Part shown: one piece after another, positions 32,633 through 40,870 of the stretch
How positions within the stretch are numbered: position 1 is the stretch's first letter
How the letters are laid out: each line of letters begins with the position of its first letter
Source: Candidatus Omnitrophica bacterium UBA6233
GTDB taxonomy: Bacteria; Omnitrophota; Gorgyraeia; Gygaellales; Profunditerraquicolaceae
Direction of reading: 5' to 3'
Assembly: GCA_002440965.1 (NCBI GenBank)
Contig: DJWJ01000007.1
Coordinates: forward strand, 1-48,658
DNA: 48,658 bases
Position numbers and translations under genes: made by a program
The notes under the pieces: generated by a model
Told to the model about the DNA's origin: nothing
The model's input: only the letters and a program-made list of their open reading frames with translations
The model's database searches: none

Positions 32633-33358
32633 TTGCCGGAAAGTAGCCTCAAGCTTCAGTTGAGCAATTTGGTTAAGTTGCAGACAGTTGATAGTGAAAT
32701 ATACGCTTTACGTTTGGAAAAATCCCTTAAGCCTCAGGAAACACAGGCGCTGGAAGCTTCTTATGAAGAGAAAAAGGCAAGAATAGCCGAACTTGGTAAA
32801 AAGACATTAGATTTTCAAAAACAGAGGAAAGACAGAGAGCTGGAATTAAGCTCAAAGGATGAGGCAATTAAAAAGCTACAGGGGCAGCTTTATGGTTTGA
32901 AGACAAATAAAGAATATCAAACCATGCTGAAACAAATTCAAGATGCCAAAGCGGATTATTCAGTGATTGAGGATAAAATTTTGGAGTTATTTGATTCTTC
33001 TGATAATATTGTTAAGGAAGTTGAAAAAGAAAAGGCAAGATTAGGTGAAGAGGAAAAAGTATTCTTAGCCGAAAAGAAGAAAGTAGATGATAGGATTAAA
33101 ATAATTGATGATAGGCTCGCTCAGCTTGATGCGCAAAGAAAGCAGGCTTTACAGGAAATTGCCCCCAAAATTTTAACCCAATACGAGAGAATATTGTCTA
33201 ATCGTGATGGACTGGCTATTGTAACCGTCAAGGGGAATTCCTGCGGTGGTTGCAATATGTTCGTTCCTCCTCAGGTCATAAATTTAATTAAGATGTATGA
33301 GCATATAATTACTTGCGAAATGTGCAATAGGATATTGTATATAGATGAAGGAGCTTGA
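32633..33358 (+). CDS. Coiled-coil zinc-ribbon protein (COG1579/C4-type)
   Basis: 241 residues: a long antiparallel coiled coil (about 10-180) followed by a four-cysteine zinc ribbon (C204, C207, C228 and C231; GNSCGGCNMF and IITCEMCNRILY). This matches the family annotated as zinc-ribbon, possibly nucleic-acid-binding; its function is unproven. The start is TTG 32633 with a strong AAGGAG about ten bases upstream, giving MPESSLKLQLSNLVKLQ. It overlaps the RNase HI gene by 14 bases, a common pairing for this family, and lies just ahead of the RNase P RNA gene. Confidence 0.88.
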   Translation: MPESSLKLQLSNLVKLQTVDSEIYALRLEKSLKPQETQALEASYEEKKARIAELGKKTLDFQKQRKDRELELSSKDEAIKKLQGQLYGLKTNKEYQTMLKQIQDAKADYSVIEDKILELFDSSDNIVKEVEKEKARLGEEEKVFLAEKKKVDDRIKIIDDRLAQLDAQRKQALQEIAPKILTQYERILSNRDGLAIVTVKGNSCGGCNMFVPPQVINLIKMYEHIITCEMCNRILYIDEGA

Positions 33359-33764
33359 GATTTATATTGATGGCGCATCAAAGGGAAACCCCGGGCCAAG
33401 CGGGATTGGAGTAGTTATCTGCCGGGGAGAAGAAACTGTAAAGAACATTTCTGTTTATATAGGCCGGGCGACAAATAATATCGCTGAATACACGGCTTTG
33501 ATTTATGCGCTTCAAGAGGCCTTGGTTTTAAAAGCAGAGGTATTAAAAATAAATACAGACAGCCAGCTTTTAGCGCGCCAGTTGAATAAAGTCTATAAAG
33601 TCAAGCATGAAAACATAATCGGGCTTTATAGCCAAGCGCTGAATCTGTTGGCTGGTTTTAAAAAGGTTTCCATAAAAGATATACCCCGCGAAGAAAATAA
33701 AGGAGCGGATAAATTAGCAACACTGGCAGTAAAAAAAGAGTTAGAAAAGAGTTCTTTTAAATAA
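33345..33764 (+). CDS. rnhA: Ribonuclease HI
   Basis: Cleaves the RNA strand of RNA-DNA hybrids. All four catalytic acids are visible: D9 (YIDGASKGNPG), E48 (NIAEYTALIYAL), D72 (INTDSQLL) and D122 (ENKGADKLA). At 139 aa it is the compact form lacking the basic protrusion of the E. coli enzyme, closer to YpdQ- or archaeal-type proteins. It overlaps the COG1579 gene by 14 bases, so translation is coupled. Its TAA is immediately followed by the mature 5' end of RNase P RNA. Confidence 0.93.
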   Translation: MKELEIYIDGASKGNPGPSGIGVVICRGEETVKNISVYIGRATNNIAEYTALIYALQEALVLKAEVLKINTDSQLLARQLNKVYKVKHENIIGLYSQALNLLAGFKKVSIKDIPREENKGADKLATLAVKKELEKSSFK

Positions 33765-34192
33765 GGCAGGTGGAATGTGGTCGCCCCGCCTTTGGCGGGG
33801 AGGAAAGTCCGGGCTCCGGAGGACAACGTAGTAGGGTAATGCCTACCCTTCGATCAACTGATTGAAGAGGATTATCCTTAAGGCATTAGCTTTTAAAAGC
33901 TAATGCCTTAAGGGTCATTGCTTAAGATATAAATTTGGGCAATGAGAGCCACAGAGACGAGCCTGTTATTGAAAAATAGCAGGAGTGAAACGAGGCAATC
34001 TCTGCGTGGAGTAAGGCGAATAGGAGATGATCTGTCGTAATTCAGGCGGAGCGCGTTTGTCCGGCGCGTTATTAAATCTCGGGTATTAAGCTGCTTGAGC
34101 TTTGGCGGTAACGCCAAAGTCGAGAGGAATGACCACTTTTCGGTTTGCGGAAAATCGCACCAAGACAGAACCCGGCTTATTTCACCTGTCCA
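33765..34192 (+). ncRNA. rnpB: RNase P RNA (type A), with extra hairpins
   Basis: Catalytic RNA that matures tRNA 5' ends. The conserved 5' core GAGGAAAGTCCGGGCTCC (33800-33817) and 3' core AGACAGAACCCGGCTTAT (34163-34180) pair to form P4. P1 is formed by CAGGTG and CACCTG at the two ends. The P3 hairpin CCCCGCC/GGCGGGG (33784-33800) and the GCTGCTTGAG...GAGGAATGAC block are also recognisable. The RNA is about 428 bases, longer than the 377 of E. coli, chiefly because of a perfect 38-base palindrome (33876-33913) and a further stem TCATTGC/GCAATGA (33915-33945) between the P8/P9 region and the CACAGAGACGA strand. Ends are approximate. Confidence 0.95.
33876..33913. repeat. Perfect 38-base palindrome inside RNase P RNA
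   Basis: CCTTAAGGCATTAGCTTTT (33876-33894) is followed directly by its exact reverse complement (33895-33913). In the RNA it forms a long uninterrupted stem with a minimal loop. It is more AT-rich than the rest of the molecule. Confidence 0.9.
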
Positions 34193-34244
34193 TTTAAAAG
34201 TCAAAATTCAAAAGTAATTTGAGTTAAACATAAGGAGGAATCAA

Positions 34245-34997
34245 ATGTCAGGTCATTCTAAATGGAAAACAAATAAGGGAAAGAAGAGTATTGCTGACGC
34301 AAAAAAAGGGGCAACGTATACTAAAATCATAAAGGAGCTCACGGTTATTGCCCGCGAAGGCGGCGGAAACCCCGATACAAATCCCCGCCTAAGGGCGGTT
34401 ATGCAAAAGGCGAAGGAAGCGAATATGCCTTCTGATAACGTGAAGATGGCGATTAAGCGCGGGACAGGGGAGCTTCCCGGAGTAGTTTATGAGACATGCA
34501 TGTATGAGGCTTATGGTTCGGGGGGAGTAGCGATGATGATTGAAGTCCTTACGGATAATAAGAATCGCACCAGCGCTGAAATCCGCAATATTATGTCTAA
34601 AAAAGGCGGCAGTTTTGCCGGCGCAGGTTCAGTCAGCTGGATGTTTACGATGAAAGGTTATTTTTTAATTGATAAATCCCAAGCTAAAGAAGATGAGTTA
34701 ATGAATATAGTTTTAGATGCCGGAGCAGAAGATATGAAGTCGGATGAAAAAAACTTTGAAGTTTTCTGCGCTCCACAAAATTTTGAGAAGGTAAAACAGG
34801 CTATCGAGGCAAAGGGTATTAAACCTCAGGATGCCGAAGTTACCATGATTCCCTCTTCGACTATCAAACTGGCCGGTAACGATGCTAAGCAATTGCTTTC
34901 TTTGATTGACACTCTCGAAGAACATGATGATGTGCAGCATGTTTATGCTAATTTTGATATACCTGATGAGTTGATGGATGAATTAACCGCAGAGTAA
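34245..34997 (+). CDS. yebC: YebC/PmpR family protein (translation factor/regulator)
   Basis: Three-domain cytoplasmic protein. MSGHSKWKTNKGKKSIADAKK is the invariant N-terminus; GGGNPDTNPRLRAVMQKAKEANMPSDN and GGVAMMIEVLTDNKNRTSAEIR follow, and the C-terminus has the DALEEHDDVQ-like segment LIDTLEEHDDVQHVYANFDI. Members were long called transcriptional regulators; YebC-type members have since been tied to translation of proline stretches. Length 250 aa is normal and AAGGAGG precedes the ATG. ruvC follows after three bases, the familiar yebC-ruvC-ruvA order. Confidence 0.96.
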   Translation: MSGHSKWKTNKGKKSIADAKKGATYTKIIKELTVIAREGGGNPDTNPRLRAVMQKAKEANMPSDNVKMAIKRGTGELPGVVYETCMYEAYGSGGVAMMIEVLTDNKNRTSAEIRNIMSKKGGSFAGAGSVSWMFTMKGYFLIDKSQAKEDELMNIVLDAGAEDMKSDEKNFEVFCAPQNFEKVKQAIEAKGIKPQDAEVTMIPSSTIKLAGNDAKQLLSLIDTLEEHDDVQHVYANFDIPDELMDELTAE

Positions 34998-35000
34998 TTA

Positions 35001-35483
35001 ATGAAGATACTGGGTATTGACCCGGCTTTAACCATTACGGGATACGGATTAATTGATGTTAGAAATAGTAAGCTAGTTCTTGTGGAAGCAGGGATAATTT
35101 CTACTTCTTCAAAAGATCTGTTGACAAGTAGATTGGATAAAATTTACCGGGGAATAATTAAGTTAATTACCGATACTTCTCCCGATGTCTTGGTTTTGGA
35201 AAAAATATACGCCCATTATCGGCATCCCACGACTTCATATATTCTAGGGCAGGCCCGGGGAGTAATCTGTTTGGCAGCAGCTACAAAAAATATATCTTTG
35301 GTTGAATATGCCGCTACGCGGGTAAAAAAAGCGGTCGTAGGTAAAGGGTTGGCTTCCAAGCTTCAAATGCAGAGAATGGTGGCAGGATTACTTGACTTAA
35401 AGAGTATCCCAAAGTATACCGATGTTACTGATGCTCTAGGGTTAGCCATAGCCCACAGTTATATTGTTAGAATCAAGCTATGA
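35001..35483 (+). CDS. ruvC: Holliday junction resolvase RuvC
   Basis: Endonuclease that resolves Holliday junctions with RuvAB. RNase H-like fold with catalytic acids D7 (ILGIDPALTITGYG), E67 (VLEKIYAHYRHPTT) and D141/D144 (YTDVTDALGLAIAH). At 160 aa it is standard. Three bases separate it from yebC and 26 from ruvA; no ruvB follows in this window, so the helicase motor must be encoded elsewhere. Confidence 0.96.
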   Translation: MKILGIDPALTITGYGLIDVRNSKLVLVEAGIISTSSKDLLTSRLDKIYRGIIKLITDTSPDVLVLEKIYAHYRHPTTSYILGQARGVICLAAATKNISLVEYAATRVKKAVVGKGLASKLQMQRMVAGLLDLKSIPKYTDVTDALGLAIAHSYIVRIKL

Positions 35484-35509
35484 CCCGGAAATAACAGGTT
35501 AGCGTAAGA

Positions 35510-36136
35510 ATGATTTCAAGAATTACCGGAAAGATTATTGAAAAAGGGGACAATTATTTAATGCTGGACTTAAACGGCATTGCTTATCAAGTTCTTGTCC
35601 CCCCCGCGGTAATGCAGAGAATAGGCGACTGTTCAGGTGTTGGAGAGTCGATAAGCTTAAGAACCTTTCATTATTTGCAAACCGACCAATCCAAGAGCGT
35701 GCCGGTTTTGATCGGTTTTATAAACGAAATTGAGCAGGATTTCTTTGAAGTTTTTATTACTGTTTCCGGGATAGGCCCTCGGGCGGCATTAAGAGCCATA
35801 AATAAACCTATATCCGAAATTGCCCGGGCTATCGATGAAGGGGATTTAGCTTTTCTCAAGGCTCTCCCTGGTATTGGCGAGCAAAGAGCCAAGGAGATAG
35901 TTGCCAAGCTTCAAAACAAAATTGGAAGATTTGGGCTTATTCAAGATCAAACACCCAAGACAGGATCTACGCTAACCAAAGACATTGCCGAGGAAGCTTT
36001 GGCTGTGCTTATGCAATTAGAATATAAAAAAACCGAAGCCTTGAGTATGATAAAAAAGTCTTTGGAATTATTTCCGGATACCAATACTACAGAAGAACTT
36101 TTAAATTTGGTCTATAAACAAAGAAAGATAAAATAA
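35510..36136 (+). CDS. ruvA: Holliday junction DNA helicase subunit RuvA
   Basis: Tetrameric junction-binding subunit of RuvAB. Domain I is an OB fold (1-65; MISRITGKIIEKGDNYLMLD, GIAYQVLVPP), domain II has the helix-hairpin-helix motifs (VSGIGPRAALRAI and LPGIGEQRAKEIVAKL), and the flexible linker and domain III (about 155-205), which contacts RuvB, end the protein. Length 208 aa is usual. It lies between ruvC and scpB (one base gap), combining recombination and chromosome segregation genes in one operon. Confidence 0.96.
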   Translation: MISRITGKIIEKGDNYLMLDLNGIAYQVLVPPAVMQRIGDCSGVGESISLRTFHYLQTDQSKSVPVLIGFINEIEQDFFEVFITVSGIGPRAALRAINKPISEIARAIDEGDLAFLKALPGIGEQRAKEIVAKLQNKIGRFGLIQDQTPKTGSTLTKDIAEEALAVLMQLEYKKTEALSMIKKSLELFPDTNTTEELLNLVYKQRKIK

Positions 36137-36137
36137 T

Positions 36138-36743
36138 ATGTCGGATACTAGAAAATCAGTGATTGAAGCGCTTTTGCTGGCCAGCGAAAAGCCGTTACCT
36201 TTGGATCAAATAAGGTTTGTTTTGGATGATGCCGATGCCAGCGACGTCCGTAACTTAATTGATGAATTGAAGGTTGAATATGAGCAAGCTTCCCGGGGTA
36301 TACGCGTGGTTGAAATAGCCGGGGGGTTCCAGATGACCACTGCTTCGGAATTCGCTCCTTTCCTGAGAAAGCTTTTTAAAAACAGGCATACTGAAAGGTT
36401 GTCCAAGCCTGCCTTAGAAACCTTGGCAATTATAGCGTATAAACAGCCTTTAACCAGGAATGAGATTGAGCTCTTGAGAAATGTCAATATTGACGGGGTG
36501 ATGAAAAGTTTATTGGATAAGAATCTTGTGAGGATTGCCGGTAGAAAAAAAGCTCCGGGAAGGCCCTGTGTTTATGGAACGACCCGTCAATTTTTGGAAC
36601 ATTTCGGATTGAAATCTTTGGAAGATTTGCCTAAAATTGAAGATTTTTCCGCTATGGCGCAGAAAAAAGAGCTGGGGGATATAGAGTTAGAAGAGGAAAA
36701 TAACGCGGAGGGAGCAAATGAGTCTCAAAGCACTGCGAAATAA
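36138..36743 (+). CDS. scpB: Segregation and condensation protein B
   Basis: Kleisin-associated winged-helix protein of the SMC-ScpAB condensin complex. Two winged-helix domains are recognisable: the first from SVIEALLLASEKPLPLDQI, the second containing LSKPALETLAIIAYKQPLTRNEIELLRNVN, the most conserved part of the family, then GRKKAPGRPCVYGTT. The C-terminal 40 residues are acidic. scpA is not in this window, although it usually neighbours scpB. The 3' end overlaps the pheA start by 26 bases; the ribosome site for pheA (GGAGGG) lies inside scpB. Confidence 0.95.
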   Translation: MSDTRKSVIEALLLASEKPLPLDQIRFVLDDADASDVRNLIDELKVEYEQASRGIRVVEIAGGFQMTTASEFAPFLRKLFKNRHTERLSKPALETLAIIAYKQPLTRNEIELLRNVNIDGVMKSLLDKNLVRIAGRKKAPGRPCVYGTTRQFLEHFGLKSLEDLPKIEDFSAMAQKKELGDIELEEENNAEGANESQSTAK

Positions 36744-37779
36744 AATAGATAATTTGGATAAAAAGATAATTGGACTTCTCGATGAACGCGCTACAGTTAC
36801 TCTGGCTGTAGCTAAGGAAAAACATAAGAATGGAAAGAGCATCTACGTTCCTGAACGCGAAAGAGAGGTTTTGAATAAGATATCCCGTTTGAATAAAGGC
36901 CCATTAAGTGTCAAAGCTTTGGAAGCGGTATATCGCGAAATAATGTCAGCGTCATTGGCTTTGGAAAAGGATTTAAAAATAGCGTATATGGGGCCGGAGG
37001 CTTCTTTTAGCAATTTAGCCGCTTTGAAAAGATTCGGTTCGCAGGTAAAGTTCGTGGCTTGCCCGGGTATTCCTGATGTCTTTTTGGAGGTAGAAAGAGA
37101 TGCTGCCGATTATGGGGTTGTGCCGGTTGAAAATTCTATCGAAGGCGCAGTAACCCATACCTTGGATATGCTGGTGGATTCCGATTTGAAGATTTGCTCA
37201 CAGATAATCCTGGATGTAGCGCATAATCTTTTAGCCAATTGCCCTAAGGATAAAATTAAACGGGTATATTCTAATCCTCAGGTTTTAGGCCAATGCCGGG
37301 TTTGGCTTCAGGAGAATTTACCCCATATAGAACAGATTGAGGTTTCTAGCACGACGCGCGCAGCGCAAATTGCCGCCAAAGAAAAAAATAGCGCTTGTAT
37401 AGCCTCGTTATTAGCCGGGAAAATCTATAGACTTAAGGCCCTTGCTTGCGATATCGAAGATTCGCCGCATAATATTACGCGCTTTTTTGTCGTCGGCAAG
37501 ACAGAAACTGGTAAAACCGGATATGATAAAACCTCTATCCTTTTTTCTATTAAGGATAAAGTTGGAGCGCTTCATGATATGCTTCTGCCGTTTAAGAAAT
37601 ACAAGATAAACTTGACTAAGATTGAATCCCGTCCCTCTAAGAAACGGGCTTGGGATTATTATTTTTTTGTGGATTTAGAAGGGCATAAGCAGGAACTTGG
37701 GATCCAGAAAGCGCTTAAGGAACTCGAGAATAAATGCAAATTTTTAAAGGTATTAGGTTCGTATCCAATCGGAGAATAA
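36718..37779 (+). CDS. pheA: Bifunctional chorismate mutase/prephenate dehydratase
   Basis: Converts chorismate to prephenate and then phenylpyruvate for phenylalanine. The AroQ-type mutase domain (1-85; LRNKIDNLDKKIIGLLDER, VPEREREVL) is followed by the dehydratase domain (about 87-265; IAYMGPEASFSNLAALKRFG, YGVVPVENSIEGAVTHTLDML, DSPHNITRFFVVG) and a C-terminal ACT domain (about 272-350; KVGALHDMLLPFKKYKINL, TKIESRPS), which normally binds phenylalanine for feedback inhibition. Length 353 aa is typical. GGAGGGAG precedes ATG 36718. The hisC-type aminotransferase gene starts at the base after its stop. Confidence 0.97.
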   Translation: MSLKALRNKIDNLDKKIIGLLDERATVTLAVAKEKHKNGKSIYVPEREREVLNKISRLNKGPLSVKALEAVYREIMSASLALEKDLKIAYMGPEASFSNLAALKRFGSQVKFVACPGIPDVFLEVERDAADYGVVPVENSIEGAVTHTLDMLVDSDLKICSQIILDVAHNLLANCPKDKIKRVYSNPQVLGQCRVWLQENLPHIEQIEVSSTTRAAQIAAKEKNSACIASLLAGKIYRLKALACDIEDSPHNITRFFVVGKTETGKTGYDKTSILFSIKDKVGALHDMLLPFKKYKINLTKIESRPSKKRAWDYYFFVDLEGHKQELGIQKALKELENKCKFLKVLGSYPIGE

Positions 37780-38865
37780 ATGAAAGAGTTGGTCCGTAAA
37801 AACATATTTAAAATCAGCCCCTATGTGGGCGGGAAACCCATTGAGGAAACTAAAAGGCAGTTTGGGTTAAAAGAAGTAATCAAACTGGCCTCTAACGAGA
37901 ATCCCTTGGGAGCCTCTCCTAAAGCGGTTGAGGCTATCCGCAAGGCTAGTTATGGGATAAATCGTTACCCGGATTCACAAAGTTTTTATTTAAAGAAAAA
38001 ACTGGCAAAATTTTTAAACGTTAACTCGTCCAATCTTGTCTTAGGAAATGGTTCGGACGAATTAATCGATATTGTTATTAAAACGTTCGTTGAAGACGAT
38101 GAGAATATTGTAACATCCGAAGCTACGTTTTTAGAATACGAGATTATTGCCTCTGTATATGGCCGTAAATTGACTAAGGTTCCGTTGCGTTATTTTAAAT
38201 ATGATCTGGAATCGATGAAGAAAAGGATTGATAAGAAAACCAAGCTGGTTTTTATTGCTAATCCCAATAACCCGACAGGCACTTATGTCACTAAATTCGA
38301 ACTCCGCGATTTTATGAATGCTTTGCCCCCTAATGTTTTATTGGTTATCGATGAGGCTTATGACGCTTTTATCGATGTGGATGATTATCCCGATATGCTG
38401 GATAGCTTTAGGAATAAAAACGTTATTATCTTAAAAACTTTTTCGAAATCATATGGGTTAGCCGGGTTACGTATAGGCTATGCCGTGCTTGATGATGGAC
38501 TGGCAGGACTTATGGAAAGAGTAAGGCAGCCTTTTAATATTAATTCTTTGGCTCAGGCAGGAGCCCAGGCAGCTCTTGACGATAAGGAATTTCTGCGTAA
38601 AACACGCAAGATCGTTTTGGAAGGTAAAGATTATCTCTACGACAATTTAAAGAAGCTGGGATTAGCCTATGTGCCTAGTATTACGAATTTTATACTTGTC
38701 GATGTTGGGCAAGACGGGGTAGAGATATTTAATAAGATGTTAAGGTCTGGGGTTATTGTGCGGGATATGAAGCAATATGGGTTAAAAAATTTTATCCGGG
38801 TTACTATAGGAACTAAGAAAGAAAACGAGAGATTTATTAAGGTGCTAAGAAAAATATTAAAATAA
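37780..38865 (+). CDS. hisC: HisC-type aminotransferase (histidinol-phosphate/aromatic)
   Basis: PLP-dependent class I/II aminotransferase of the HisC family. IKLASNENPLGASPKAVEAI, the substrate-binding RYPD, NGSDELID, the FIANPNNPTGTY loop, VIDEAYDAF and the PLP lysine in TFSKSYGLAGLRIGYAV are all present. By sequence it is a histidinol-phosphate aminotransferase, but the only pathway around it is phenylalanine/tyrosine synthesis (pheA before, aroF and tyrA after, no his genes), so it may also or mainly transaminate phenylpyruvate and hydroxyphenylpyruvate, as some HisC proteins do. Zero spacing from pheA. A dispersed palindrome follows in the 158-base gap. Confidence 0.92.
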   Translation: MKELVRKNIFKISPYVGGKPIEETKRQFGLKEVIKLASNENPLGASPKAVEAIRKASYGINRYPDSQSFYLKKKLAKFLNVNSSNLVLGNGSDELIDIVIKTFVEDDENIVTSEATFLEYEIIASVYGRKLTKVPLRYFKYDLESMKKRIDKKTKLVFIANPNNPTGTYVTKFELRDFMNALPPNVLLVIDEAYDAFIDVDDYPDMLDSFRNKNVIILKTFSKSYGLAGLRIGYAVLDDGLAGLMERVRQPFNINSLAQAGAQAALDDKEFLRKTRKIVLEGKDYLYDNLKKLGLAYVPSITNFILVDVGQDGVEIFNKMLRSGVIVRDMKQYGLKNFIRVTIGTKKENERFIKVLRKILK

Positions 38866-38878
38866 AGGTATAATTACG

Positions 38879-39003
38879 AATGACAAAATTCAAAGTCCAA
38901 AATAAATTCGAAATCAAAATACCAAATGACAAAACACTGGTTTTGATATTTGGTATTTGTAATTTAAATCTATTTTGAATTTTGTGCTTTGTTATTTGTC
39001 ATT
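38879..39003. repeat. Dispersed imperfect palindrome, copy R3
   Basis: Starts AATGACAAAATTCAAAG and ends TTTGTGCTTTGTTATTTGTC followed by ATT, which is partly complementary; an inner pair (ACCAAATGACAAAAC against GTTTTGATATTTGGT, imperfect) makes a second stem. It fills most of the 158-base hisC-aroF gap without touching either frame. A GGAGG ribosome site for aroF lies beyond it. Confidence 0.75.
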
Positions 39004-39023
39004 AGCTACAGGGAGGACGCATT

Positions 39024-40040
39024 ATGATTATTGTCTTAAGGCCTGAGGCCACTGAGGCTCAAATTGATCACATAATAGAAAAGGTAAAAAAACTGGGTTT
39101 AACTCCCCATGTTTCGAAAGGAACAGAGCGCACTATCATTGGCGTCATCGGCCCGGAAGATGTTTTACGGGTAACCCCTCTTGAGGTATTCCCCGGAATA
39201 GAGAGAGTTATGCCGGTTTTAGCGCCATATAAACTTGTCTCTCGGGAATTTAAGTCGGATGATTCAATAATAGATTTGGGAAAGGGGATTAAAATCGGCG
39301 GAAAAAAGATTCCGGTTATCTCCGGGCCTTGCGCTATAGAAAATATCGATATACTGCGTAAGATTGCCGGTGAAGTTAAAAAAGCCGGTTCAATGGTTTT
39401 GCGCGGCGGAGCATTCAAACCGCGTACTTCCCCATATAGTTTTCAGGGGTTAGGCGAGAATGGCCTTAAGATATTGAAACAAGTTGGCGATGAGATGGGT
39501 ATGGTTACTGTAAGCGAAGTTATGGATACCCGCGACGTGGAGTTGATGACGCGTTATGTAGATGTATTGCAAATTGGAGCACGGAATATGCAGAATTTTA
39601 ATCTTTTGAAGGAAGTCGGAATGACTAAAAGGCCGGTTTTGCTAAAGAGAGGCTTGTCTTCGACCATAAAAGAAATGCTTATGTCCGCGGAATACATTTT
39701 ATCCGGCGGTAACTTCAACGTAATACTTTGTGAGCGGGGAATAAGGACCTTCGAAGATTCTACCCGCAACACTCTTGATATAAGCGCAGTTCCTGTGGTT
39801 AAACAATTGTCGCATTTACCTATAATAGTTGATCCTTCGCATGCGGCTGGTAAATGGGGGCTAGTAGGCCCACTTTCCAAAGCCGCGATTGCAGTTGGGG
39901 CTGACGGTTTGATTATCGAAGTGCATACTTCACCGGAAGATGCGATGTCGGATGGGGCGCAGTCATTGATACCGTCGAATTTCACAAGCTTGATGGGGGA
40001 GCTAAAAAATTTAGCTAAAGCAATAGGAAGAGAAATATAA
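39024..40040 (+). CDS. aroF: 3-deoxy-7-phosphoheptulonate synthase (DAHP synthase, type I-beta)
   Basis: First step of the shikimate pathway, joining phosphoenolpyruvate and erythrose-4-phosphate. An N-terminal ferredoxin-like regulatory domain (1-70; MIIVLRPEATEAQIDHII, SKGTERTIIGVIG) is attached to the TIM barrel (about 75-338; VISGPCAIEN, LRGGAFKPRTSPYSFQGLG, QIGARNMQNF, VILCERGIRTFE, VDPSHAAGKW). The extra domain is the kind that mediates tyrosine/phenylalanine feedback in Thermotoga-type enzymes. GGAGG precedes ATG 39024. It overlaps tyrA by one base. Confidence 0.97.
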   Translation: MIIVLRPEATEAQIDHIIEKVKKLGLTPHVSKGTERTIIGVIGPEDVLRVTPLEVFPGIERVMPVLAPYKLVSREFKSDDSIIDLGKGIKIGGKKIPVISGPCAIENIDILRKIAGEVKKAGSMVLRGGAFKPRTSPYSFQGLGENGLKILKQVGDEMGMVTVSEVMDTRDVELMTRYVDVLQIGARNMQNFNLLKEVGMTKRPVLLKRGLSSTIKEMLMSAEYILSGGNFNVILCERGIRTFEDSTRNTLDISAVPVVKQLSHLPIIVDPSHAAGKWGLVGPLSKAAIAVGADGLIIEVHTSPEDAMSDGAQSLIPSNFTSLMGELKNLAKAIGREI

Positions 40041-40870
40041 TGTGTCTGTTCAGAAAGATCGCGATTATCGGAACCGGCCTCATCGGTGGATCACTCGGGA
40101 TAGCGATAAAAAAGAATAAGCTGGCAAAGGAAGTGGTTGGTGTAAGCCGGCACAAGAGGAGTATCGACTTAGCTTTGAAGAACAAAGCGATTGATCGGGG
40201 CTCGCTTGCGCTTGATATTATTCAAGGCTCTGACCTTGTAATTTTAGCCGTTCCGGTAGATACGATAATCAGCCTAAAAGAAGAGGTTCGTAAGATCGTC
40301 GGAAAAAATTGTTTGGTTACCGATGTTGGAAGCACTAAGGTAAAAATATCCGGGCATTTAAGTAAAATTTTCCCGAACTATGTCGGCAGCCATCCTCTAG
40401 CTGGATCGGAAAAACGCGGCATTTTAAACGCTGATCCAGGTATCTTTGAGGGGTCGTTATGCGTATTAACGCCTACTAAAACAACACGAGTTAAAGCTTT
40501 AGCAAAGATAAAAGCACTTTGGATTAGACTAGGAGCGAAAACTGTTTGCATATCTCCCCCAGAACACGACAAAATCCTGTCTTTCACCAGTCATCTTGCG
40601 CATATAGCAGCTTTTGCTCTGATAAACAGCGTTCCGGTTAATTTTCTGAAATTTGCTTCAGGCGGGCTTAAAGATACAACCCGGATAGCTTCTTCTGATC
40701 CTGAACTTTGGCAGGGGATACTTATGACTAACAGGATCGAATTACTTAAAGCAGTAAAATCATTTGAATCGAATTTAAAGAAGTTAAAATTCGCTATACT
40801 ACAAAATGATAAAGGTAAGCTTGCAGGCATTCTGAAGCAAGCCCGGAGGAAAAGAAATACTCTCGAATGA
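40040..40870 (+). CDS. tyrA: Prephenate dehydrogenase
   Basis: NAD(P)-dependent oxidative decarboxylation of prephenate to 4-hydroxyphenylpyruvate for tyrosine. The Rossmann motif IIGTGLIGGSLGIAIKK (8-24), DVGSTKVKI, the catalytic His region in NYVGSHPLAGSEKRGI and the LSFTSHLAHIAAFALI and GGLKDTTRIASSDPELW segments define the family. At 276 aa it is the short monofunctional form without an ACT or mutase domain; an arogenate preference cannot be excluded. One-base overlap with aroF and four-base overlap with cmk show a tightly coupled operon; aroA, which often lies between tyrA and cmk, is missing here. Confidence 0.95.
   Translation: MCLFRKIAIIGTGLIGGSLGIAIKKNKLAKEVVGVSRHKRSIDLALKNKAIDRGSLALDIIQGSDLVILAVPVDTIISLKEEVRKIVGKNCLVTDVGSTKVKISGHLSKIFPNYVGSHPLAGSEKRGILNADPGIFEGSLCVLTPTKTTRVKALAKIKALWIRLGAKTVCISPPEHDKILSFTSHLAHIAAFALINSVPVNFLKFASGGLKDTTRIASSDPELWQGILMTNRIELLKAVKSFESNLKKLKFAILQNDKGKLAGILKQARRKRNTLE

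Noticed and set aside
33626..34204. Minus-strand ORFs across RNase HI and RNase P RNA
   Set aside because: They are shadows of a well-identified ribozyme and coding gene on the + strand.
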